From positions 558,001 through 622,000 of the forward strand of contig NZ_JAUZQD010000002.1 of NCBI RefSeq assembly GCF_030709675.1: a stretch of DNA of 64,000 nucleotides, written 5' to 3'. Origin of the DNA: Symbioplanes lichenis. Lineage in GTDB: Bacteria > Actinomycetota > Actinomycetes > Mycobacteriales > Micromonosporaceae. Of the stretch, positions 34,574 to 43,994 are shown one piece after another. The position numbers were made by a program, and so were the translations under genes. Below the pieces are notes generated by a model that worked only from the letters and a program-made list of their open reading frames with translations, did not search any database and was not told the origin of the DNA. Each line of letters begins with the position of its first letter. Position 1 is the stretch's first letter.

Positions 34574-35648
34574 TGGACCAGTGCCACGCCTCCGACGGCA
34601 GGTTCTTGTAGCCGTACTCGGCGGCGTGCGCGGTCAGCCACTTGAAGGCCGGGCTGCCCGACGTCAGGGTGCGGCCGCCCGACGTCATGTCGACGGCGAG
34701 GCCGATCTCGTGCAGGGACCGGCCCGGGATCGCGGTCGGCACGCGGCACGAGGAGGCCGGCGCGGTGTAGACGTCCGGGCAGCCGTTGATCTTGCGCAGT
34801 TCGATCTGGCGCTGCTTGGTGCGGAAGCCGCCGCCGGACATGACGATGCCGTCCTTGCGGGCGTCGGCGAGCATGCGGCCGAAGGCGAAGGCCACGCTCT
34901 TGTGCACGGTGATGCCCTCGACCGTGGTCGCGTCGGCCGTGGAGAAGCTGGCGCGGACCTGGTTGACGACGGCGCTGCTGAGGCCGGCGGCCTGCGCCGT
35001 GTACGCGCCGCGCGTGTCCAGGGCGACCAGCCGCTGCTGGTTGGTGCGGACCGCCGTCGCCATGCGCTCGTAGTTCGTGGTGGCGCTGTCGAGGCTCGTT
35101 GTGGCCGTGCTCGCGGTGGCCTGCGCGGTCTTGAGGGCCGTGGCCGCCGCGGTCGCCTGGGTGCGGCGGATGATGGTCGCGTTCGCGCGGGCGGTGACGG
35201 CTTCCTTGGCGGTGGTCACGGCGGCGGCGTTGCGGGGCCGCTGCTGCGAGACCACGGTGAGCCGGTTGCGCGCGGTGGCCAGGGCCTCGCGGGCGATCGC
35301 ATACCGGGTACGGGCGGCCGAGTCGTTGGCCACGGCGACCGCGAGCGCGTTCTGGGCGGTCGTGTGCTCGGTGGTGCGGGTCTTCACCTGCGCGGCCCGG
35401 GTGGCGAGCGTGGTGCGCTGGGTGGCGAGGGTGCCGGCCAGCTTCACGTACGCGGGGCTGGGGGTGAGGCTCTGCCGCATGAGCGACGCCCATTGCGTGG
35501 CGGCCTGGGGCACGGCGGCCTCGGCGGGCGCGACGCCCGTACCGGCGGCGGTCAGGACGGCGGCGAGGCCGGCGACCACGGCGGTGGCGGACCGCCGCAC
35601 GTGGCCACGGACTCGGTGACTGGTCTGGGATTCCTGTCGTGTCGTCAT
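34560..35648 (-). CDS. Secreted VanY/M15-type peptidase with long coiled-coil N-terminus
   Basis: A 362-residue protein with an N-terminal signal sequence, an alanine/threonine-rich helical region (about 50-225), then an M15 D,D-carboxypeptidase-like domain. The zinc motif SLHEIGLAVDM lies near 313 and the C-terminal AWHWS supplies the last ligand. Probable role: trimming of peptidoglycan peptides outside the cell, with the helical part as spacer or wall-binding element. Confidence 0.85.
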   Translation of the reverse strand: MTTRQESQTSHRVRGHVRRSATAVVAGLAAVLTAAGTGVAPAEAAVPQAATQWASLMRQSLTPSPAYVKLAGTLATQRTTLATRAAQVKTRTTEHTTAQNALAVAVANDSAARTRYAIAREALATARNRLTVVSQQRPRNAAAVTTAKEAVTARANATIIRRTQATAAATALKTAQATASTATTSLDSATTNYERMATAVRTNQQRLVALDTRGAYTAQAAGLSSAVVNQVRASFSTADATTVEGITVHKSVAFAFGRMLADARKDGIVMSGGGFRTKQRQIELRKINGCPDVYTAPASSCRVPTAIPGRSLHEIGLAVDMTSGGRTLTSGSPAFKWLTAHAAEYGYKNLPSEAWHWSITGG

Positions 35649-35734
35649 CCCGGACGAGTCTCGGGACCGCGAGGTGCGGCTCCGGACCGTCCGGGGTGCG
35701 AGACGGTTGCCCGCTCAAGATTGGCGCAAGACCC

Positions 35735-36133
35735 TCAGCTCTCGAGGATCTGTTTGAGCCGCGCCAGGTCGGCGGCCACGGCGGCCCGGTCGGCGGCGAA
35801 GTCCTCGTCGCTCATCCCGGGCTGGCGCCGCAGCGTGAAGACGACCTCGCTCCCGGCGTCGAGCGGCAGCACCCGGAACGGGTTGTGGACGCTGTCCCCG
35901 GTCGGCAGGTGCACGTCGTGGTCGAGCACCAGGTGTTCGTTGGGCCCCGCGAAGGTCAGGCGCACCCGGGTCCCGTCCGGCGTGACGACGAACCAGTCGT
36001 CGCCGACCCGCTCGACGGCGGTGCCGAGCCCGGGCGCCCAGCCGGGGATGTTCGTCGGATCCGACGCGTACGCGTACACGTCGGCGGGGCTGCGATCCAC
36101 GTACTCGGCGATGTGCAGCGACTCCGTCGGCAT
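35735..36133 (-). CDS. SRPBCC-family (START-like) ligand-binding protein
   Basis: A 132-residue protein with the SRPBCC fold pattern: IAEYVDRSPADVYAYASDP at the N-terminus, IPGWAPG, then strands with TPDGTRVRLTF and HNPFRVLPL, ending in the long C-terminal helix LARLKQILES. Relatives bind hydrophobic ligands or act as coenzyme-free cyclases or stress proteins. Start may be ATG 36133, 36142 or 36145; none has a clear ribosome site. Confidence 0.75.
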   Translation of the reverse strand: MPTESLHIAEYVDRSPADVYAYASDPTNIPGWAPGLGTAVERVGDDWFVVTPDGTRVRLTFAGPNEHLVLDHDVHLPTGDSVHNPFRVLPLDAGSEVVFTLRRQPGMSDEDFAADRAAVAADLARLKQILES

Positions 36134-36187
36134 ACCCGTCATCATGCCAGCAACCGCCCGCACCGGCACGGCGCGGAGGAAACCGGG

Positions 36188-37354
36188 TCAGCCGGCCCGC
36201 GCGATCGGGAACGCCGGCTCGGGCTCGTCGAGGAAGGCACCGTCGCGCCCGCGCAGGAAGCGGTCGAAGAAGCCGGTGACGTACCGGCTCTGGGTGCGCA
36301 CGGCCAAGGCCGGATCGAGGGTGCCGATGTCGTCGCGTACCGCCTCCGGGTCCAGCCGCAGGGGCCCGGCCAGCTGCGGCAGCAGCACCTCGGCGTCGGT
36401 GAAGGACGCGTGCCGCGAGCCGAGCAGGGTGAAGTCGGCCTTCCAGCCGGTGCTGTGCGCCCAGAACGACGCCCACGACGGGCTGTCCGTGATGTTCTCC
36501 CCGGCAGGCCCGTCGGAGCCCATCAGCAGGAACGGCCGGTCCAGCCCGCGCTCGGCGACCGGCGCGAGCACGGCGCCCGGCCGCAGCGGGTCGAGCTCCA
36601 TCAGGCCGTCGAGGTTGACGCCGGCGTCGATGCGCCGGTCGGCCAGCATCGCGGCGGCCGCCGTGTAGCCACCGGCGGAGTGCCCGGCCATGCCGATCGC
36701 GGACAGGTCGACACGGCCGTGCAGGCCGGCGGCGGTCACGGCGGGGAGCTGGTCGAGGACGAAGGAGGTGTCGGCGACGCGGGTGGCCATCATCCGCGTC
36801 ACCCACGGTACGGTCGGCTCGGCCCCTTCCAGCACGACCAGCCGGCCGTCGGGGAACTCCACCTCGGGCGACTCGCCGGTGTTGTCGATCGTCACCACGA
36901 GGTAGCCGGCGCTCGCCAGCGCCGAGACCAGCGTGGTGGACCAGGTGCGCGGTTCCCCCAGCCCCGGCGACCACAGCACCACCGGCAGCCGGCCGGCCCG
37001 CCGGTCGACCGGGGCGTTCAGCGCGACATCAGTACGGATCCTCGCCCAGTCCACCCGCCCGGCGGGCAGCCCGAGTCCCAGATAGTCGTCGGCGGTGACG
37101 GCATCGAAGTGCGCCGCCGCCCGCTCGAGCATGTAGGGCGCCGCCGGCCCGGGCCGCCCGGCCGCCGCGGGATAGAACAGGCTGACCATGAGCTCGCGCC
37201 CGCCCCGGTCGTGGTCCACGAGATGCAGCACCGTCGCACCGACCGGCGCGGAACCGCTGGGCCCGGGCAACGAGGGCCGCGACGAAGCAGAAGCCGGCGT
37301 CGCACCGAGCAGCGCAACAGTCGCCAGGACGGCGACAACTGTCCGAAGTGTCAT
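36188..37354 (-). CDS. Secreted alpha/beta-hydrolase (PAF-acetylhydrolase/lipase-like)
   Basis: A 388-residue hydrolase with a cleavable signal peptide ending near ATPASAS. The nucleophile motif is MAGHSAGGYTA near 223, the acid follows in NLDG or DSPSW, and the His in GSRHASFTD near 313. The arrangement resembles platelet-activating-factor acetylhydrolase-like and chlorophyllase-like esterases. Substrate unknown. A strong hairpin lies upstream (37392-37428). Confidence 0.8.
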   Translation of the reverse strand: MTLRTVVAVLATVALLGATPASASSRPSLPGPSGSAPVGATVLHLVDHDRGGRELMVSLFYPAAAGRPGPAAPYMLERAAAHFDAVTADDYLGLGLPAGRVDWARIRTDVALNAPVDRRAGRLPVVLWSPGLGEPRTWSTTLVSALASAGYLVVTIDNTGESPEVEFPDGRLVVLEGAEPTVPWVTRMMATRVADTSFVLDQLPAVTAAGLHGRVDLSAIGMAGHSAGGYTAAAAMLADRRIDAGVNLDGLMELDPLRPGAVLAPVAERGLDRPFLLMGSDGPAGENITDSPSWASFWAHSTGWKADFTLLGSRHASFTDAEVLLPQLAGPLRLDPEAVRDDIGTLDPALAVRTQSRYVTGFFDRFLRGRDGAFLDEPEPAFPIARAG

Positions 37355-37391
37355 CCGGCGACGCTAGAAGCCGGAAGCCGCCCGGCGCGTA

Positions 37392-37428
37392 CTACTGGAG
37401 GACCATCTTCGACATGGTCCTCCAGTAG
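37392..37428 (-). terminator. Perfect 15-bp hairpin after the beta-propeller gene
   Basis: CTACTGGAGGACCAT (37392-37406) pairs perfectly with ATGGTCCTCCAGTAG (37414-37428) around the loop CTTCGAC. It lies 7 bases beyond the stop of the gene ending at 37436 and upstream of the next leftward gene. There is no U-tract, as is common in actinomycetes. Confidence 0.75.
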
Positions 37429-37435
37429 GGTCGCG

Positions 37436-38572
37436 TCACCCGCCGAAGAGGGCGAACCGCTCCCGGCTCGAGCCGCCGATCGCCGTGAAGGCGCCGCCGG
37501 CCGCGACCCACCGGTGGGCCGGGTCGGCGGACAGAGCCTGCACGCCGATGGCGCCGTTCGCGCGCGGGTTCCAGCCGGTCAGCCGGCCCCGGTCGTCGAG
37601 GGCGGCGAGCTTGACCCGGGACGCGTAGCCGGCCTTGCAGCCGCGCTGGCTGATGGTGCTGGTGGACTTGCAGGCGCGGTCGAAGTGCCCGCCGACGTAG
37701 GTGGTGCGGCCCAGCACGGCGAGCGTGTGCACGTCGCCGTCGAAGAGGTGGGTCCAGCGCACGCGGCCGGCCGGGGTGTAGCCGACGGCCCGTCCGCCGG
37801 GGCCGCCCGTGGCGGTGCTCAGCCCGCTCGGCGAGACGGCGAGGTCCATGACGGTGGCCGGGGCGACCGGCCGGAATGCCTTGATCAGCCGGCCGTCGCC
37901 GGTGGACACGGCCGCCAGGCGCCGGGCCACCGTGCCGTTGACCTTGTGGAAGTCGCCGCCGAGGTAGAGCCGCGTACGCGTGACGGCCAGCGCCCGCACC
38001 CGCGTGTCGGCGGCGGTACGGAAGCCGCGGTCCAGGGCGCCGGACGCGTGGCGGAACGCGACGATGTTGCCGCGGCGGGCGCCGTCGACGGAGCTGAACT
38101 GCCCGGCGGCGTACACCCGGCCCTGGCCGATCGCGAGGCTGGTGACGCCGCCGCTGACGCGCGGGGCCCAGCGGGACAGCTTGCCCGAGCTGTCGAAGCG
38201 GGCGAGCTTGCTGCGGCGCAGCCCGTTGATCTCGGTGAAGTCGCCGCCGGCGTAGAGGCTGCCGCCGGCGACGGCCAAGGCGCGCACGGTTCCCTTGGCG
38301 ACGGGGTTCCACGGCAGGACCGCCCCGGTACGCGCGTCAAAGGCGACCAGCCGCTTCCGCACGTACGTCCGGCCGTGCGACTTCACCGACGTGAACGACC
38401 CGCCGGCGTAGACCGTGTTGCCGCGGAACGCGATGGCCCACACGGTGGAGTTGAATTCGGGGGCGCCCCGCGAGGCGGCCCGGGCAGGGTTGATGAAGGC
38501 GGGCGCGACCACCAGGGCGGGCGTCGCGACAAAAGCAGTGAGTAGCAGTCTGGCTACTTTGAGTAGGCGCAC
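37436..38572 (-). CDS. Secreted beta-propeller repeat protein
   Basis: A 378-residue exported protein with a signal peptide and repeated blades of the form YAGGSFTSV, YAGGDFTEI, YAAGQFSSV, YLGGDFHKV and YVGGHFDRA, typical of the delta-60-repeat family of secreted actinomycete proteins. No catalytic motif is seen; a binding or structural role is likely. The start is GTG 38572. It follows the ABC operon by only 7 bases but has its own terminator. Confidence 0.8.
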   Translation of the reverse strand: MRLLKVARLLLTAFVATPALVVAPAFINPARAASRGAPEFNSTVWAIAFRGNTVYAGGSFTSVKSHGRTYVRKRLVAFDARTGAVLPWNPVAKGTVRALAVAGGSLYAGGDFTEINGLRRSKLARFDSSGKLSRWAPRVSGGVTSLAIGQGRVYAAGQFSSVDGARRGNIVAFRHASGALDRGFRTAADTRVRALAVTRTRLYLGGDFHKVNGTVARRLAAVSTGDGRLIKAFRPVAPATVMDLAVSPSGLSTATGGPGGRAVGYTPAGRVRWTHLFDGDVHTLAVLGRTTYVGGHFDRACKSTSTISQRGCKAGYASRVKLAALDDRGRLTGWNPRANGAIGVQALSADPAHRWVAAGGAFTAIGGSSRERFALFGG

Positions 38573-38579
38573 ATGATCA

Positions 38580-39374
38580 TCAACGGACCGGCCCCGGAGA
38601 AGGTTGCGCGGCGATCTTGGCCGCCTGGATCTGCTCGTACACGTGGGTGCGCAGCGCCGTGAACCGCGGGTCGGCCCGGGTGTGCAGCTGGTTGCGCTTG
38701 TCCGGCAGGTCGACGGTCAGCTCGTCCTGGATCACGGTCGGCGACGCGGACAGCATGATCACCCGCTGCCCCAGATAGACAGCCTCGTCGATGTCATGCG
38801 TGACGAAGAGAATCGTCACACCCAGCCGCTGCCACAGCGACCGCACGAGGTCCTCGAGATCGGCCCGCGTCTGCGCGTCCACGGCCGCGAACGGCTCGTC
38901 CATCAGCAGGATCGACGGCTCGTAGGCCACGGCCCGCGCGATCGCCACCCGCTGCTGCATCCCGCCGGACAACTGCCACGGGTACGCGGTCTCGGTCCCC
39001 TCCAGCCCCACAGCTTGCAACGCCTCCCCCACCAAACTGTTCACTCGGCCCCGGGGGAGCTTCTTCTGCCTGAGTGGTAAAGCCACGTTGTCGCGCACCG
39101 ACATCCACGGGAACAGGCTGCGCCCGTACTCCTGGAAGACGACCGCCATCCCGGCCGGCGGCCCGGCCACCGGGGCCGAGTCCACGCGCACCGTCCCGCC
39201 GCTCGGCTCCAGGAGCCCGCCGATGCAGCGCAGCAGCGTGGTCTTCCCGCACCCGGACGGCCCGACCAGGCAGACCAGCTCGCCCGCCCCGACCGTGAAC
39301 GTCAGCTCCCGCAGGGCTTCCACCTCGCGCCGGTCCGTCCGATAGACCTTGCGCAGTCCGATGACCTCGAGCAC
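38580..39374 (-). CDS. ABC transporter ATPase, nitrate/sulfonate/taurine type
   Basis: A 264-residue ATPase with Walker A GPSGCGKTT near 40, Q-loop VFQEYG near 80, signature LSGGMQQRVAIARA near 133 and Walker B ILLMDEPFAAVD near 157. It is most like SsuB/TauB ATPases. It is last in a leftward operon of binding protein, two permeases and ATPase. Start is GTG 39374. Confidence 0.92.
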   Translation of the reverse strand: MLEVIGLRKVYRTDRREVEALRELTFTVGAGELVCLVGPSGCGKTTLLRCIGGLLEPSGGTVRVDSAPVAGPPAGMAVVFQEYGRSLFPWMSVRDNVALPLRQKKLPRGRVNSLVGEALQAVGLEGTETAYPWQLSGGMQQRVAIARAVAYEPSILLMDEPFAAVDAQTRADLEDLVRSLWQRLGVTILFVTHDIDEAVYLGQRVIMLSASPTVIQDELTVDLPDKRNQLHTRADPRFTALRTHVYEQIQAAKIAAQPSPGPVR

Positions 39375-39384
39375 GACCGGGACC

Positions 39385-40152
39385 TCACCCTTTCCGCTGC
39401 GCGGACCGCAGCCCGTGGTACCAGCCCAGCGCGGCCCGCTCGGCCAGGCGGAACAACTCGGACAGAGCGAAGCCGAGCAGCCCCAGCAGCAGGATCCCGC
39501 TCCACATCTCCGGGATGGCGAAGCTGCGCTGGAACTGCACGACGGTGAAGCCGAGGCCGTTGCTGGCCGCGAACATCTCGCTGATCACCATGAGGATGAT
39601 CGCGATGGACAGGGCCTGGCGCAGCCCGGTGACGATCTGCGGCGACGCGGCCGGCAGGAGCAGGTGCCGCAGGCGGGCGGCCCCGCTGATCCCGTACGAC
39701 CGGCTGGTGTCCGACAGCACCGAGTCGACCGCGCGCACGCCCTCCACAGTGTTCAGCAACACTGGCCACACACAGCCGAAGGCGATCACGATGACCTTCA
39801 TCGAGGTGCCGATGCCGGCGAAGAGCATGATCACGGGTACGAGCACCGGCGGCGGGATCGCCCGGAAGAACTCGAGCACCGGCTCGGCGGCGGCCCGCAG
39901 CCGTTTCGACACGCCGATCGCGACACCGATCGTCACTCCGGCCACCGCGGCCAGCGCGTATCCCGCGAGCAGCCGGCCGAGGCTGGGCAACACGTCGGCG
40001 CGCAGCCGATCGGGCGTCCACGTGTCCTTGAAGGCGACCAGGATCGTCCGCAGGGGCGGCGCGTAGAAGTTCTCGCTGCTCAACGACGCGGCGAACCAGA
40101 TCGCGAAGAGCACGGCCGGCAACGACACGACCATCAGCAACCGCCGGATCAC
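39385..40152 (-). CDS. ABC transporter permease (second), SsuC/TauC type
   Basis: A 255-residue inner-membrane permease with about six hydrophobic segments and the EAA-like loop GISGAARLRHLLLPAASP near 165. GTG 40152 overlaps the stop of the first permease (GTGA). The two permeases probably form a heterodimer with the ATPase encoded next. Confidence 0.9.
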   Translation of the reverse strand: MIRRLLMVVSLPAVLFAIWFAASLSSENFYAPPLRTILVAFKDTWTPDRLRADVLPSLGRLLAGYALAAVAGVTIGVAIGVSKRLRAAAEPVLEFFRAIPPPVLVPVIMLFAGIGTSMKVIVIAFGCVWPVLLNTVEGVRAVDSVLSDTSRSYGISGAARLRHLLLPAASPQIVTGLRQALSIAIILMVISEMFAASNGLGFTVVQFQRSFAIPEMWSGILLLGLLGFALSELFRLAERAALGWYHGLRSAQRKG

Positions 40153-40907
40153 AAGGCCACCTCGCCCCGGACCGACTGGTGCCACGCGAGGAAGCGGCGC
40201 TCGGCGAGCCGGGCGCCCACGTTGATCAGGACGCCGAGCACGCCCGTGACGACGATCATCGCGTACATGACGGGCACCGCGCCCGAGCTCTGCGCGACCG
40301 CGATGACCGCGCCCAGCCCCGGCGAGCCGATCACCAGTTCGGCGGTGACGGCGAGCACCAGGGCGACGGCCGCCGCGAGCCGGATGCCCGTGAAGACGTA
40401 GGGCAGCGCGGTGGGCCAGAGCACGTGCCGCACCCGGGCCCACGGGCTGAACCGGAAGCTGCGCGCGGTCTCGTCGGCGACCGGGTCCACGTCGGCCACG
40501 CCGTAGAGGACCTGGACGAGCACTTGCCAGAAGGCCGCGTACACGATCAGCAAGAGGGAGGATCCGAGGCCGGTGCCGTACAGCAGGACCGCGAGCGGGA
40601 TGAGCGCGACCGACGGGATGGGCCGCAGGAACTCGATCGTGGAGGCGGTCCACGCGCGCAGCACGGGGACCGCGCCGACGAGCAGGCCGGCCGCGACGCC
40701 CGCGGTGACCGCCACGGCCAGGCCGATCGCCCACGCGACGAGGGTGTCGCCGACGGCGGTCCAGAAGGAGGCGGTGGCGGCCTCGCGGCCCAGCGCGGCG
40801 GCGATCCCGCTGGCCGGCGGCAGGTAGTCCGGGCTGACCACGCCGAGCCGGGGCAGCAGCTCGGCCAGGGCCACCAGCGCGGCCAGGCCGGACAGGCGCA
40901 GGATCAC
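40149..40907 (-). CDS. ABC transporter permease (first), SsuC/TauC type
   Basis: A 252-residue permease with about six membrane segments and the EAA-like loop RFSPWARVRHVLWPTALP near 160. GTG 40907 overlaps the stop of the binding-protein gene (GTGA); the in-frame sequence further upstream is Arg-rich, antisense-like and not part of it. Confidence 0.9.
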   Translation of the reverse strand: MILRLSGLAALVALAELLPRLGVVSPDYLPPASGIAAALGREAATASFWTAVGDTLVAWAIGLAVAVTAGVAAGLLVGAVPVLRAWTASTIEFLRPIPSVALIPLAVLLYGTGLGSSLLLIVYAAFWQVLVQVLYGVADVDPVADETARSFRFSPWARVRHVLWPTALPYVFTGIRLAAAVALVLAVTAELVIGSPGLGAVIAVAQSSGAVPVMYAMIVVTGVLGVLINVGARLAERRFLAWHQSVRGEVAL

Positions 40908-41863
40908 GGCAGGATCTTCGCGGGGTCGGGGGTGGCGCCGTCGAAGATGCCGTCCTGCACGCCGAGCTTCGCGAGCGTGTCGACCGAGGCGGTGTTGATC
41001 TCGGCGGGCCACTTCGGCAGGGTCAGCGCCGCGCGGGCCTTCTCCTCGATCTTCGTGTACGTCCCCAGCACCGCCCGCACCTCGTCGGGGTGCGCGTCCG
41101 CGTAGGTCAGCGACTCGGTGATCGCCTCGCCGAACCGCTTGACGAGGTCGGAGTTCTCGCCGGCGAGCTTGGCCGACGTGAAGTACGCGGCCACGGTGAG
41201 GTCGGGCGCCGCGTCGACGTAGTTCCAGGCGACGACCCGCCCGCCCGCGCCGGTGATCGCCGACAGGGAGGGCTCGACGGCCCAGGCCGCGTCGACCTGC
41301 CCCTGTTCCACGGCGGCGGGCATGGTCGCGAACGGCATCTCGACGAAGCTGATGCCGCTCGGATCACCGCCGGCCTTGCGCACGGATTCGCGTACGGTGG
41401 TGTCGCCGATGTTCTTGAGGGTGTTGACCGCGATCTTCTTGCCCGCCAGATCGGCCGGCTTGGTGATCGGGCTGTCCTTGCGCACGGCGACGCCGCCGAA
41501 GTCCTTGCCCGCCTCGCCGGTGGAGGCGACGCCGTTGGCCACGATCGTGACCGGCACGTTCTTGGTCTGGGCGACCAGCAGCGAGGTGATGTTGCTGAAG
41601 CCGAACTGGAACTGCCCGCTGACCACGCCGGGCACGATGGCCGCACCGCCCTGGCCGCTCTCCATGGTCAGCTCGATCTTGCGACCGGCGAAGAAGCCCT
41701 TCTGCTGCCCGAGATAGATCGGCGCGACGTCGACGATCGGAATCACCCCGACCTTGACCTGGTCGATGCCATTCTCGGTGGTGGTGCCGCCGCCGCCCGA
41801 GGAGCCGCATCCGGCCCCGGCGGCGAGGGCGAGCGCGGTGAGACCCGCGACGATCCGGCGCAT
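40904..41863 (-). CDS. ABC transporter substrate-binding lipoprotein (NMT1/SsuA-like)
   Basis: A 319-residue lipoprotein: signal peptide, lipobox ending AAGAGC at about Cys20, then a periplasmic-binding fold with VGVIPIVDVAPIYLGQQKG near 40 and GEAGKDFGGVAVRKDSP near 115, as in SsuA/NMT1-like proteins for sulfonates, nitrate, pyrimidine precursors or aromatic acids. ATG 41863 follows GGGGGG. The operon diverges from the pca genes across a palindrome, so uptake of an aromatic acid is possible but unproven. Confidence 0.88.
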   Translation of the reverse strand: MRRIVAGLTALALAAGAGCGSSGGGGTTTENGIDQVKVGVIPIVDVAPIYLGQQKGFFAGRKIELTMESGQGGAAIVPGVVSGQFQFGFSNITSLLVAQTKNVPVTIVANGVASTGEAGKDFGGVAVRKDSPITKPADLAGKKIAVNTLKNIGDTTVRESVRKAGGDPSGISFVEMPFATMPAAVEQGQVDAAWAVEPSLSAITGAGGRVVAWNYVDAAPDLTVAAYFTSAKLAGENSDLVKRFGEAITESLTYADAHPDEVRAVLGTYTKIEEKARAALTLPKWPAEINTASVDTLAKLGVQDGIFDGATPDPAKILP

Positions 41864-41909
41864 GGACGACCCCCCGGGAGATTTGCCGTTGTGCGGCATA
41901 CGCACGTAA

Positions 41910-41924
41910 GTTCTCAGAGAGAAC
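41910..41924. promoter_or_regulatory. Palindromic operator candidate between ABC importer and pcaB
   Basis: GTTCTC-AGA-GAGAAC forms an inverted repeat of 6-bp arms, itself flanked by direct ACGTAAG copies (41904-41910 and 41923-41929). It lies between two divergent operons in a 110-base gap, where an IclR-type regulator, encoded at the end of the pca operon, would be expected to bind. Confidence 0.55.
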
Positions 41925-41973
41925 GTAAGGGTGTGGCCTGGGTCACGTCAATGATCGAGATCGATTCCTGGGG

Positions 41974-43263
41974 GTGCCGGTGGGTTTGTTCGACGGGGTG
42001 CTGGCCGCGGGGCCGGTGCGCGCTGCCACCACTGACCGGGCCTACGTGCGCGCCCTGCTCGACGCCGAGTCCGCCCTCGCCCTGGCCGCCGCGGACGCCG
42101 GGCTCGCCGATCCGGACCAGGCCCGGGCCGTGGCCGACGCCGGCACCACGCTCGACGTCGACATCGCGGCGCTCGGGCAGGAGGCCGCGCTCACCGGCAA
42201 CCCGGTCGTGCCACTGATCACGCGGCTGCGCGCGGCCGTGCCCGCCGCCGTCGCGCCGGTCGTGCACCGCGGCGCCACGAGCCAGGACATCGTCGACACG
42301 GCCACGATGCTGGTCGCCCACCGCGCGCTCGGGCCGCTGCTCGACGATCTCGCGGCGGTCACCGGACGGGTGGCCGCGCTCGCCGACACCCACCGGACGA
42401 CGCTGATCGCCGCCCGGACGCTGCTGCAACAGGCGCTGCCGACGACGTTCGGGCTGGTGGCGGCGGGATGGCTGGGCGGGCTCGACACAGCGCGGCGCCG
42501 GCTCGGGGAGGTGCGGCGCACCCGGCTCGCCGTGCAGCTGGGCGGGGCGGCGGGCACCCTGGCGGCGTACGAGCGGGAGAAGGCGCCGGCGCTCGTCGGC
42601 GCGTACGCGAAGCGCCTGGGTCTCGCCGAGCCGGAGCTGCCGTGGCACACCGAGCGCACCCGCGTCGCGGACCTGGCCACCGCGCTGGGCACGACCGCCG
42701 GCGCCGCCGCCAAGGTGGCCAGGGACCTCACCTTGTACGCGCAGACCGAGGTCGGCGAGATCTCCGAAAGCGGCGCGGGCGGCGGCTCGTCGACGCTGCC
42801 CCACAAGCGCAACCCGGTGCACGCCATCAGTGCGCTGGCGGCCGCCGCGGACACGCCCGGGCTGGTGGCCACGGTGCTCGCCGCGATGCCGCACGAGTAC
42901 CAGCGGGCGGCCGGCGCCTGGCAGGCCGAGTGGCTGCCGCTGCGCGACCTGCTCGTGGCGACCGGCTCGGCCGTGCACCGGCTGCGCCAGTCGCTCGACA
43001 GCCTCGAGGTGCACACCGGCCGGATGCGCGCCAACCTCGACCTGACCGGCAGCGCGCTGCTGGCCGAGCGGGTCGCCGGCGCGCTGGGCCCCGGCTTCGC
43101 CGACGTGGTGCGGGAGGCCACCCGGCGCGGCGACCTGGCCCACGACCCGGCCATCACCGCACGGCTGAGCCCGGCCGAGATCGAGCGGCTGCTCGACCCG
43201 GCCGGCTATCTGGGCAGCGCGGACACGCTGATCGACCGGGCGCTGCGGGCGGCGGGCCGATGA
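41974..43263 (+). CDS. pcaB: 3-carboxy-cis,cis-muconate cycloisomerase
   Basis: A 429-residue fumarase/aspartase-superfamily enzyme. The signature GSSTLPHKRNPV lies near residue 270 and HRGATSQDIVDTAT near 93. Together with the lactonase and decarboxylase genes downstream it fits PcaB, which cyclises beta-carboxymuconate in the protocatechuate branch of the beta-ketoadipate pathway. Start is GTG 41974 or 41980. The stop overlaps the pcaD start. Confidence 0.9.
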   Translation: MPVGLFDGVLAAGPVRAATTDRAYVRALLDAESALALAAADAGLADPDQARAVADAGTTLDVDIAALGQEAALTGNPVVPLITRLRAAVPAAVAPVVHRGATSQDIVDTATMLVAHRALGPLLDDLAAVTGRVAALADTHRTTLIAARTLLQQALPTTFGLVAAGWLGGLDTARRRLGEVRRTRLAVQLGGAAGTLAAYEREKAPALVGAYAKRLGLAEPELPWHTERTRVADLATALGTTAGAAAKVARDLTLYAQTEVGEISESGAGGGSSTLPHKRNPVHAISALAAAADTPGLVATVLAAMPHEYQRAAGAWQAEWLPLRDLLVATGSAVHRLRQSLDSLEVHTGRMRANLDLTGSALLAERVAGALGPGFADVVREATRRGDLAHDPAITARLSPAEIERLLDPAGYLGSADTLIDRALRAAGR

Positions 43264-43994
43264 TCGTCCACCACGAGGTCACCGGGCCCGCGGACGCGCC
43301 GCCGCTGCTGCTGATCAACTCGCTCGGGGCGGACCTGCGGATGTGGGACCCGCAGATGCCCGCCCTCGCGGACCGGTTCCGGATCATCCGGTACGACGCC
43401 CGCGGTCACGGCCGGTCCCCCGTCCCGCCGGGCCCGTACTCGCTCGCCGACCTGGGCGGGGACGCGATCGCGCTGCTGGACCATCTCGGTGTCGGCCGGG
43501 CGCACGTGTGCGGGCTGTCGCTGGGCGGGATGACGGCGATGTGGCTGGCCGCGCATCATCCGTCGCGGGTCGGCCGGCTGGTGCTGTGCTGCACGTCGGC
43601 GCTGCTCGGGCCGCCGTCGGCGTGGGCTTCCCGGGCGGCGACGGTTCTCGCCGGCGGCACCGCCGCCGTTGCTGACGCGGTGGTCGATCGGTGGGTAGTT
43701 TCCGCGGACAAATCGGACTTACGGGCCATGATCGCGGCGACTGACCCCATTGGTTATGCCGGGGCATGTGCAGCGATCGAGCACATGGATCTGCGCGCGG
43801 ACATTCCGGGCATTGTGGCGCCGACGCTCGTGATCGCCGGCGCCGACGACCCGGCCACGCCACCCGCCCACGGCGCCGCCATCGCCGCGGCCATCCCCGG
43901 CGCCCGGCTCTCGGTCGTGCCCGGCGCCCACCTCGCCACCTGGGAACATCCCGCGATCGTCAACCCCCTGCTGCTGGAGGCCCTCGATGACTGA
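43260..43994 (+). CDS. pcaD: 3-oxoadipate enol-lactone hydrolase
   Basis: A 244-residue alpha/beta hydrolase: oxyanion region NSLGADLRMWDPQ, YDARGHGRSP near 45, nucleophile VCGLSLGGMTA near 85 and His in VPGAHLATWEHP near 225. It hydrolyses the enol-lactone to beta-ketoadipate. In many actinomycetes it is fused with the decarboxylase as PcaL; here the two are separate genes that overlap by 8 bases. Confidence 0.88.
   Translation: MIVHHEVTGPADAPPLLLINSLGADLRMWDPQMPALADRFRIIRYDARGHGRSPVPPGPYSLADLGGDAIALLDHLGVGRAHVCGLSLGGMTAMWLAAHHPSRVGRLVLCCTSALLGPPSAWASRAATVLAGGTAAVADAVVDRWVVSADKSDLRAMIAATDPIGYAGACAAIEHMDLRADIPGIVAPTLVIAGADDPATPPAHGAAIAAAIPGARLSVVPGAHLATWEHPAIVNPLLLEALDD

Noticed and set aside
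35639..38545. A 968-codon plus-strand frame
   Set aside because: It crosses four well-supported minus-strand genes and has the composition of an antisense frame.
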